Positions 34,480-40,288 of a stretch of 40,288 nucleotides of DNA are shown here, piece by piece. The position numbers were made by a program, and so were the translations under genes. The first letter of the stretch is position 1. Every line of letters begins with the position of its first letter. The stretch is taken from contig DAHWKJ010000045.1 in assembly GCA_027343695.1 (NCBI GenBank), forward strand, positions 1 through 40,288, read 5' to 3'. Origin of the DNA: Sulfobacillus sp. GTDB taxonomy: Bacteria; Bacillota; Sulfobacillia; Sulfobacillales; Sulfobacillaceae. The notes under the pieces are model-generated. The model saw only the letters and a list, made by a program, of their open reading frames with translations, ran no database searches and had not been told where the DNA came from.

Positions 34480-35816
34480 GCGTAGATTTGGGGCGGATGC
34501 CGCCCCATAGTCCAGATGCCGAAATGTCCGTAGTCGGGGCCATGCTGATAGAGCCCGAGGCTGTGGCACTCGCGGTGGAAACCGTAAGCGCCGAGGATTT
34601 CTACCATGAAAACCATCGACTGGTCTTCGATGCGATGGTGAGTTTATTTAATCAAGGCAAGGCGGTCGATGTGGTCATGACCGGTGAGGAACTTCGTGGG
34701 AGAAATCAGTTGGAGGTAGTCGGCGGCATTCCCTACCTTATGGAACTGGCATCTTTGGTGCCGACAGCAGCCCACGTCGAGCATTATGCGCGTATTGTCA
34801 AAGAATCGAGCCTTTTGCGCCAAATTATTTCGGTGTCGACGCGCTTGGTCACCGAGGCGTATCATGGCGAATCGACGCCGCGCGACTTGTTAGACCGGGC
34901 CCAAAAAGACCTGTTCTCGTTGGCTCAAGGGGGCCACCGTGATTTCGTGCGTCTGCACCAAGTGCTGTTGGATACGTTCAATCGTCTCGAGCAGCTGTAT
35001 GCCAACAAGGGCAAATTGGTCGGCTTACCGACCGGGTTTCCCGATTTGGATCGGATGACGGCGGGGCTTCAAAACTCGGACTTGATCATCGTGGCAGCGC
35101 GCCCCTCTATGGGAAAAACCATGTTGTGTCTAAACCTGGCACGCCACGTAGCGCTTTATGATCAAGTGCCCGTGGCGATCTTTAGTCTAGAAATGTCTCG
35201 AGAACAACTCGCCCTTCGTCTCTTGAGCGCCGAGGCGGAGCTATCAGGACAACGGCTGCGCACTGGTGAGTTAGATGATGATATGTGGGCAACCTTGAGC
35301 AATGCGCTAGGGCGATTGGGAGAAGCTCCGATTTTTATCGATGATACCCCTGGGGTATCAGCGTTAGAGGTACGGGCTAAAGCGCGCCAATTAAAGGCAC
35401 AATTTGATATTGGCTTGGTCATTATCGACTATATGCAGCTGATGGCCGGACGCCGTGCCGAGAATCGTCAACAAGAAATATCCGATATCTCTCGATCCCT
35501 CAAGGCTTTGGCACGTGAACTAGACGTACCGGTGGTTGCGTTGTCCCAATTATCCCGGGCGGTGGAAAGCCGAACCGATAAACGGCCGATGTTGTCTGAT
35601 TTAAGAGAATCTGGGGCTATCGAGCAAGATGCGGACATAGTCGCGTTTCTTTATCGGGAAGACTATTATACAAAGGAGTCTCAAAATCCTGATGTGACTG
35701 AACTCATTGTGGCTAAACAGCGGAATGGGCCCACGGGAACCGTCAATTTATTGTTTAAAAAGGACATCGGGAAGTTTTTAAGTACGACACCGATGCATCA
35801 AAATTACCCAGGTTGA
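34476..35816 (+). CDS. dnaB: replicative DNA helicase
   Basis: A 446-residue hexameric 5'-3' helicase at the replication fork. The N-terminal helical domain (PPHSPDAEMSVVGAMLIEPEA) and linker lead to the RecA-like motor: Walker A in AARPSMGKTM near residue 212, Walker B in LVIIDYMQLM and the LRESGAIEQDADIVAFLYR arginine-finger/motif H4 region. The start is GTG 34476, overlapping the lonC stop codon. No dnaI/dnaC/dnaD gene is in the window; the DUF721 protein beside recF is the candidate loader. Confidence 0.97.
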   Translation: MSVDLGRMPPHSPDAEMSVVGAMLIEPEAVALAVETVSAEDFYHENHRLVFDAMVSLFNQGKAVDVVMTGEELRGRNQLEVVGGIPYLMELASLVPTAAHVEHYARIVKESSLLRQIISVSTRLVTEAYHGESTPRDLLDRAQKDLFSLAQGGHRDFVRLHQVLLDTFNRLEQLYANKGKLVGLPTGFPDLDRMTAGLQNSDLIIVAARPSMGKTMLCLNLARHVALYDQVPVAIFSLEMSREQLALRLLSAEAELSGQRLRTGELDDDMWATLSNALGRLGEAPIFIDDTPGVSALEVRAKARQLKAQFDIGLVIIDYMQLMAGRRAENRQQEISDISRSLKALARELDVPVVALSQLSRAVESRTDKRPMLSDLRESGAIEQDADIVAFLYREDYYTKESQNPDVTELIVAKQRNGPTGTVNLLFKKDIGKFLSTTPMHQNYPG

Positions 35817-35835
35817 GTGAAAGGGCGAGGCGAAT

Positions 35836-37119
35836 ATGTCAGCAGTAGTGGTCGTAGGAGCTCAATGGGGTGATGAAGGGAAGGGCAAGGTCATTGATTT
35901 TCTTGCCCGAGAGGCCGACATGGTCGTGCGCCATCAAGGGGGGAACAACGCGGGTCACACCGTTGTGGTGGGCGAGGAAGAGTATAAACTCCACTTGATT
36001 CCGTCGGGGATCCTCTATGGAGACAAGCTTTGCGTGATTGCGGCGGGTGTCGTGGTGGACCCGAGAGTTCTGTTCGAAGAAATTGACTACCTCGAACGGC
36101 GCGGCATCAAGACGGATCGGTTGCGAATTTCATCGCAAGCACACCTGATTATGCCGTATCATGCGCGAATGGATGCTCTGTCCGAAGATCGACTAGGAGT
36201 CCATAAGCTCGGTACCACACTGCGGGGCATTGGCCCTGCTTATATGGACAAAGCAGCGCGCGTTGGAGTGCGGGTCGGGGACTTGTTGCAGCCAGAATTT
36301 TTTGCGGTGCGACTGAAGCGAGTGTTGGACGAGAAAAATCGGTTATTTGCCCGAGCGTATGATGCCGAGGGATTTGATTTTGACGAGGTACTCCAGACTT
36401 ACCTAGCCTACGGAGAGCAAATGCGCCCTTATGTGGCCAACACCTCGGTGGTCATCAACCAGGCGATTGACGAGGGAGAGCGCGTATTGTTTGAGGGTGC
36501 GCAGGGGACGATGTTGGATATTGACCATGGTACGTTTCCCTTTGTGACCTCTTCGCATCCGATTGCCGGTGGAGCCTGCATCGGCGCGGGCGTCGGGCCT
36601 ACAAAGATCGACCAGGTCTATGGTGTGGTTAAAGCCTATACCAGCCGGGTGGGAGACGGTCCTTTTCCAACCGAACTCCTGAACACAATTGGGAGCGATA
36701 TTCGGGATCGCGGTCACGAATATGGAACCACGACTGGGCGCCCACGACGGATTGGATGGTTAGATTCGGTGGTGTTGCGTCACGCCGCACGAGTCAATGG
36801 GCTAACCGGGATTGCGGTGACCCGGCTTGACGTGCTCGACGGGCTCCCTGAACTGAAAATCGCAGTGGCCTACCGATACCGAGGCGAGATCATTCACGAG
36901 TTTCCCGACAGTGCCGAAATGCTGGACTTGATGGAACCCGAGTATGAGACATTACCGGGATGGACGCAGTCGATTAATCAGGTGCGTCGACTCGAAGATT
37001 TGCCGAAAGAAGCTCGGGCCTACCTGGATCGCATTAGCGAATTAACGGGAACCCCGTTAGTACTCGTATCCGTGGGACGCGAGCGAACCAACACGATTCC
37101 CTTGAAGGAACTGTATTAG
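35836..37119 (+). CDS. purA: adenylosuccinate synthetase
   Basis: A 427-residue enzyme that joins IMP and aspartate with GTP in AMP synthesis. The GTP-binding and catalytic [17 protein letters not shown] is at residues 7-23 with the catalytic Asp14; [24 protein letters not shown] and [14 protein letters not shown] (IMP and base-binding) are intact. The length is standard. It lies 20 bases after dnaB, as in Bacillus, and before tRNA-Gly. Confidence 0.98.
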   Translation: MSAVVVVGAQWGDEGKGKVIDFLAREADMVVRHQGGNNAGHTVVVGEEEYKLHLIPSGILYGDKLCVIAAGVVVDPRVLFEEIDYLERRGIKTDRLRISSQAHLIMPYHARMDALSEDRLGVHKLGTTLRGIGPAYMDKAARVGVRVGDLLQPEFFAVRLKRVLDEKNRLFARAYDAEGFDFDEVLQTYLAYGEQMRPYVANTSVVINQAIDEGERVLFEGAQGTMLDIDHGTFPFVTSSHPIAGGACIGAGVGPTKIDQVYGVVKAYTSRVGDGPFPTELLNTIGSDIRDRGHEYGTTTGRPRRIGWLDSVVLRHAARVNGLTGIAVTRLDVLDGLPELKIAVAYRYRGEIIHEFPDSAEMLDLMEPEYETLPGWTQSINQVRRLEDLPKEARAYLDRISELTGTPLVLVSVGRERTNTIPLKELY

Positions 37120-37135
37120 GAGTCAGGAATTAACC

Positions 37136-37164
37136 TTGACCACAGGATGTGGGGATGCTACAGT
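37136..37164 (+). promoter_or_regulatory. promoter for tRNA-Gly
   Basis: TTGACC (37136-37141), 17 bases, then TACAGT (37159-37164), ending 9 bases before the mature tRNA 5' end. Confidence 0.65.
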
Positions 37165-37173
37165 AGAGTGTGC

Positions 37174-37249
37174 GCGGAAGTAGTTCAGTTGGTAGAATGT
37201 CGGCTTCCCAAGCCGAAGGTCGCGGGTTCGAATCCCGTCTTCCGCTCCA
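37174..37249 (+). tRNA. tRNA-Gly (anticodon CCC)
   Basis: A 76-base cloverleaf with encoded CCA. Acceptor GCGGAAG pairs with CTTCCGC, the D-arm has GTTCAGTTGGTAGAAT, the anticodon loop TTCCCAA gives CCC, reading GGG, and the T-arm is GGTTCGAATCC. Its position after purA on the leading strand is typical of tRNA insertions between housekeeping genes. Confidence 0.96.
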
Positions 37250-37278
37250 CTTGCGTCCTCTCGTCGAGAGGAGCCGTT

Positions 37279-37914
37279 ATGCGAGAGAAATTATTATCCA
37301 TTGCGCACAAATTTGCCCAAGATCAGCTCTCTCCCGGTACTACGGGAAATCTTAGCGTTCGCGATGGTGATGGGCGATCGTTCTGGGTTACACCGTCTGG
37401 GGTGCCATTTGGAACGCTTTCGATTCAGGATCTAGTCCGTGTCGATATAGAGACCATGAGTGTCGTCGAAGGCACGAGTAGGCCGTCTACCGAAGTTCCT
37501 CTCCATAGCTTAACCTACCAAAGACGGGCAGATGTCCACGCTGTTGTGCATGCCCACTCCCTCTATGCCACGATATTCTCCACCTTAAATCGACCTGTCA
37601 AGGCTGTCCACTACCAGTTGGCCCGAGTTGGGGATGAAGTCCCATTAGCGGATTATGCGACCTATGGCAGTAAAGAATTGGCTAATCATGCCACGAACGC
37701 GTTGGGCCAAGGTGGGGCAGTACTTTTGAAAAATCACGGTCTCATGACCGTGGCCACGACCATTGACGAGGCCTATCAAAACGCCTTGGACGTCGAATGG
37801 GTCGCCAAGCTGTACTACCTAGCTCTACAGATTGGTGAACCAGACATTCTTACGCATGACGAGATGGCACGGGTGCGTCACCAATTCGCGCAATATGGTC
37901 AATCCTCCCAATAG
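37279..37914 (+). CDS. class II aldolase/adducin family protein
   Basis: A 211-residue zinc-dependent sugar-phosphate aldolase or epimerase relative (FucA/AraD/MtnB group). The markers are TTGNLSVR at 21-28, TPSG at 38-41, Glu72 in STEVPLH, and the zinc ligands His91 and His93 (HAHS) and His153 (NHG). The length is typical. GAGAGGAG precedes the ATG, 29 bases after the tRNA-Gly end. The substrate is not certain: fuculose-1-phosphate, 5-deoxyribulose-1-phosphate or methylthioribulose-1-phosphate are candidates. mtnA elsewhere in the window makes 5-deoxy or methylthio ribulose substrates, so a salvage role is worth considering, but the genes are not adjacent. Confidence 0.82.
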   Translation: MREKLLSIAHKFAQDQLSPGTTGNLSVRDGDGRSFWVTPSGVPFGTLSIQDLVRVDIETMSVVEGTSRPSTEVPLHSLTYQRRADVHAVVHAHSLYATIFSTLNRPVKAVHYQLARVGDEVPLADYATYGSKELANHATNALGQGGAVLLKNHGLMTVATTIDEAYQNALDVEWVAKLYYLALQIGEPDILTHDEMARVRHQFAQYGQSSQ

Positions 37915-37954
37915 ACCCTGAATCGACACCGGGTAACCACTCGAATCCAAAGCC

Positions 37955-38386
37955 TCAGGCCCTTAAATGTTGTCGACGCCAACCTGCAAGATGGAACATT
38001 AAGATACCGACCACGGCGTACACCGCCCCGCTCCAGAGCGTGATAAAAAAAGGCCACCACCAGGTGAATACATCCAATCGGAAGACCTCAGCGCCGAGAC
38101 TCCCGTACGCACCGAAGGCCGTGGCGAGGCTCGCGCTATATCCCGGCCAGTGTAGCAAGATTTGACTGCAAAGCGCCCCGATGACGCCCGCAATGCCCCC
38201 CATCCACAAGATATCCGTATCGCGAGGGGTGACCGACGCCGCCAGAAACAAGATACGAGAGGCCATCAAAAAGGCACAAAAATGAAGCATCGCGAGCGTC
38301 GCTGCTGAGAGTCCTACGCCCCACAAGAGAATCGGGAGCGATAGTACGAGGCTAGTAATCCCTGTCATCCACGATAAGACCCGCAT
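37955..38386 (-). CDS. membrane protein of unknown function
   Basis: A 143-residue hydrophobic protein with about four membrane helices (roughly 5-25, 28-50, 61-80 and 110-135) and a short basic tail (GWRRQHLRA). I recognise no family. It is encoded opposite to its neighbours, convergent with the class II aldolase gene, and diverges from the next membrane gene, with about 115 bases between the two starts. It may be a lineage-specific protein. Confidence 0.55.
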   Translation of the reverse strand: MRVLSWMTGITSLVLSLPILLWGVGLSAATLAMLHFCAFLMASRILFLAASVTPRDTDILWMGGIAGVIGALCSQILLHWPGYSASLATAFGAYGSLGAEVFRLDVFTWWWPFFITLWSGAVYAVVGILMFHLAGWRRQHLRA

Positions 38387-38502
38387 AGCTGGATTCCTCT
38401 TTTCTGGGACTGGTATCCATTGATATGGTCAATCTTGATCGGCTATTCCTTGGTCTAAGTGTCATAGACCTACATAAGTCTTTCCATAGGAGGGGACAAT
38501 CT

Positions 38503-38898
38503 ATGGTGAGGCGGCTAGGCATTCTGACATCATCGATCATGATGTTGCTGGGTTTAGTGATTTTGACCTGGGGATTTCGGGATTTGCCCTTGGATGAGCG
38601 CCCTGAATGGATGGCGTGGCAGATGGTCTTGTGGCCGATTGTGGCCGTGGGGCTCACGGAGATATGGCGCCTACGCAGGTATGCCAAGCGTGGCTGGAAA
38701 ATTCGTGTCGACCGCTTCAAGTTGTTAGTTCATGGAATCCCCGCTTTTGTCGTTGCGTCTTTGCCTGGTGGCGCGTTTACCACATGGTGGGGTTCGGGCA
38801 GCATCTTTTCGTTATTGGACTTTCCTACAGCGAAAGTGATGGCGGCGCTGTGGCTGGCGTATACACTGTGGTCTTGCTGGGAGGTGGATTTACCATGA
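38503..38898 (+). CDS. membrane protein coupled to the L,D-transpeptidase
   Basis: A 131-residue protein with about four membrane segments: MVRRLGILTSSIMMLLGLVILTWGF at the start, then a TEIWRLRRYAKRGWKIRVDRFKLLVHG polar stretch in the middle and MAALWLAYTLWSCWEVDLP at the end. The ATG at 38503 follows TAGGAGGGG; the open frame reaches back to 38425 without a good site. Its stop codon overlaps the transpeptidase start (ATGA), so the two are made together. No family is recognised. It may anchor or assist the wall enzyme; that is inference. Confidence 0.65.
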   Translation: MVRRLGILTSSIMMLLGLVILTWGFRDLPLDERPEWMAWQMVLWPIVAVGLTEIWRLRRYAKRGWKIRVDRFKLLVHGIPAFVVASLPGGAFTTWWGSGSIFSLLDFPTAKVMAALWLAYTLWSCWEVDLP

Positions 38899-39602
38899 CG
38901 TCACGTGGAGCGCGGTATGCAGCACTGTTTTTGGTGGCCGCCATATTATCCCTGACTTTACTATTCATGGTCCATCAAAAGCCGGTAATGGCGACACGTC
39001 GCACCCGTATTGTGATTAATGTATTGAAACGGCGTCTATCGCTCTATGTGGGCGGCAAATTATTCTCCACTTATCCGGTAGCCGTGGGAAATCCATGGAC
39101 CCCAAGTCCGCGTGGGGAATTTTTCATTACCCAGAAAGCAGTATGGGGAGATGGCTTTGGCACACGCTGGATGCGGATTTCGACGCCATGGGGGATCTAT
39201 GGCATCCACGGGACGAATCGACCGTGGTCGGTCGGAACCGTGGCGTCTCATGGATGCTTTAGGATGCTTAATCGAGATGTCGAACAAGTGTACTCATTGG
39301 TTTCCGTAGGCACCCCAGTAACCATCGAGGGATTGACTCCTTATGTGAAGATTCGTCGCGTGTTACGTCCGGGGAACATTGGTCAAGACGTCGTCGAACT
39401 GGAACGCTTGCTACGTCTCGCTCACGTCTATTCGGGACCTCTTGAAGGCATCTACAATGGGGCCGTGACCCATGCGGTAGAGAAATTTGAGGTGATGGTA
39501 AAGCAGCCGGTTACGGGCATTGCAACCTTAAAGACGATAGAATTGTTGCAACGAATGACCAATCAAAATACGTTGAAACCGGGATACCTTAATCGGGCCT
39601 GA
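38895..39602 (+). CDS. L,D-transpeptidase (YkuD) with C-terminal peptidoglycan-binding domain
   Basis: A 235-residue exported enzyme. An N-terminal signal anchor (YAALFLVAAILSLTLLFMV, about residues 8-26) is followed by the YkuD domain: INVLKRRLSLYVGGKLFSTYPVAVG at the start and the active-site block HGTNRPWSVGTVASHGCFRM with His105, His119 and Cys121. YkuD enzymes make 3-3 cross-links in peptidoglycan, or attach proteins. The C-terminal 70 residues (LRPGNIGQDVVELERLLRLAHVYSGPLEGIYNGAVTHAVEKFE) form a peptidoglycan-binding repeat. The start at 38895 overlaps the preceding gene's stop. In spore formers such enzymes often act in the spore or cell wall. Confidence 0.92.
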   Translation: MTSRGARYAALFLVAAILSLTLLFMVHQKPVMATRRTRIVINVLKRRLSLYVGGKLFSTYPVAVGNPWTPSPRGEFFITQKAVWGDGFGTRWMRISTPWGIYGIHGTNRPWSVGTVASHGCFRMLNRDVEQVYSLVSVGTPVTIEGLTPYVKIRRVLRPGNIGQDVVELERLLRLAHVYSGPLEGIYNGAVTHAVEKFEVMVKQPVTGIATLKTIELLQRMTNQNTLKPGYLNRA

Positions 39603-39697
39603 CAATCGACTTCACGGGAATGGCTAGATAGGATTTTCATCGGATCGTTGGGTATGGATTAGGAAGGATTTGACAACGGATGACCTCGGAGTTCTTG

Positions 39698-39726
39698 TTG
39701 AGTCTTGGACGTATGCGTAGTATAAT
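39698..39726 (+). promoter_or_regulatory. promoter for tRNA-Thr
   Basis: TTGAGT (39698-39703), 17 bases, then a perfect TATAAT (39721-39726), ending 12 bases before the tRNA 5' end. Confidence 0.75.
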
Positions 39727-39738
39727 GGTTGTTGCATT

Positions 39739-39814
<76 letters not shown>

Positions 39815-39816
39815 GT

Positions 39817-39860
39817 AAAATTTGAAGCCCCGCAAGCGATTGCGGGTTTTTTATTTTGCG
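39817..39860 (+). terminator. intrinsic terminator of tRNA-Thr
   Basis: Hairpin CCCGCAAGCGATTGCGGG followed by TTTTTTATTTT just after the tRNA. This 44-base block is a copy, with two loop mismatches, of the tRNA-Arg terminator at 3922-3965 (minus strand). Confidence 0.9.
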
Positions 39861-39944
39861 TCGAAATCCCAAAAAACCGCCACGGGCCGCTGGGCGGGCC
39901 GCAGGAAAATACGCGACATTCCTCGTAACTCTCCGCTACGTACC

Positions 39945-40169
39945 GTGACACCCAAAAAAACAGGACCTCAGACACAAAAAAATCGACCGATCCACGAAGT
40001 GGTCCGGCACTTGCAAAGTTTGCAGGTGGTTCGGTTGGACTCAGGCGACCGCGTCATCGCCTTGCCTCAGATATTTCACGCGACTTTGGAGGCCATTCTG
40101 GATGGGCTCCAGATACCCGCCACCGTCTTTACCGAACCCCCTTTGCGAGACCCGCCCGCTCGAAAATAA
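39945..40169 (+). CDS. hypothetical small protein
   Basis: A candidate 74-residue protein from a GTG at 39945, with the core IHEVVRHLQSLQVVRLDSGDRVIALPQIFHATLEAILDGLQIPATVF. Its composition looks protein-like (amphipathic helices, regular hydrophobic spacing) but there is no clear ribosome binding site, and the upstream half of the frame is the tRNA terminator. No family recognised. It could be spurious. Confidence 0.35.
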   Translation: MTPKKTGPQTQKNRPIHEVVRHLQSLQVVRLDSGDRVIALPQIFHATLEAILDGLQIPATVFTEPPLRDPPARK

Positions 40170-40288
40170 AATGACGAGACTTCCATAATTTAGGTGCGGA
40201 ATAGGTGATTTAAAACTTACTACTATGTATTTACGATATTAGTAATCTTTTCCAATAACCATAAAAAGCCCCAAACACCTGATGCAGA
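40170..40288. other. AT-rich unassigned end of window
   Basis: 119 bases, clearly more AT-rich than the rest, with no gene. It contains an imperfect inverted pair TTACTA...TTAGTAA around 40218-40246 and a repeated TAGGTG. It may be the start of a regulatory or low-G+C region beyond the window. Confidence 0.3.

Overview
The window is the replication-origin region of an endospore-forming Firmicute. The gene order is that of the Bacillus/Clostridia oriC neighbourhood (gyrA-gyrB-remB-recF-dnaN-dnaA | rpmH-rnpA-yidD-yidC-rsmG-parA-parB), followed by the rpsF-ssb-rpsR-rplI-dnaB-purA block. Sporulation is implied by a YyaC-type spore protease and a LonC-type (sporulation family) Lon protease. Moderate-to-high G+C and this gene set suggest an acidothermophile of the Sulfobacillus kind; that assignment is inference, not something I could search.

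Layout. 1-3.4 kb: a loose patch of small unrelated plus-strand genes (two Nudix proteins, a GNAT acetyltransferase, a P-loop kinase-like protein, a DUF5694-like protein) with long gaps, transcribed toward the origin. 3.9-6.0 kb, minus strand: tRNA-Arg(ACG), tRNA-Ser(GCU), a D-aminoacylase-like amidohydrolase and tRNA-Ser(UGA). 6.0-9.2 kb, minus: a membrane protein, serS and mtnA, preceded by a T-box leader with a serine (UCC) specifier. 9.4-20.2 kb, minus: pdxT, pdxS, gyrA, gyrB, remB, a DciA-like DUF721 protein, recF, dnaN, dnaA. The origin is bipartite around dnaA: DnaA boxes upstream (20.2 kb) and between dnaA and dnaN (18.6-18.8 kb), where two abutting boxes adjoin a DnaA-trio-like element and an AT-rich stretch.

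From 21.0 kb genes run on the plus strand, so both arms are mostly co-directional with replication. They comprise rpmH, rnpA, yidD, yidC, rsmG, parA, parB, DUF554, DUF4446, a YkvI-like transporter, a TPR protein, small membrane proteins, CvpA, MscS, DUF951, rpsF, ssb, rpsR, a MazG-like protein, rplI, lonC, dnaB and purA. yyaC runs against the flow. 37.1-40.3 kb holds tRNA-Gly(CCC), a class II aldolase, small membrane proteins, an L,D-transpeptidase and tRNA-Thr(CGU), then unassigned AT-rich sequence.

How it works together: initiation (DnaA and its boxes), the sliding clamp, RecF, gyrase, the helicase and its putative loader, and origin segregation (ParAB) sit together. The most notable find is a pair of identical 16-bp palindromes TGTTCCTCGAGGAACA, one just after parB and one inside the ykvI-like gene. 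They look like parS sites whose core is CTCGAG instead of the usual CACGTG, and ParB carries changes at positions known to set parS/NBS specificity. Other points are a serine T-box placed before mtnA rather than directly before serS, loss of jag-mnmE-mnmG-noc and of the S4-domain gene from the block, and a duplicated tRNA-terminator cassette at the two ends of the window.
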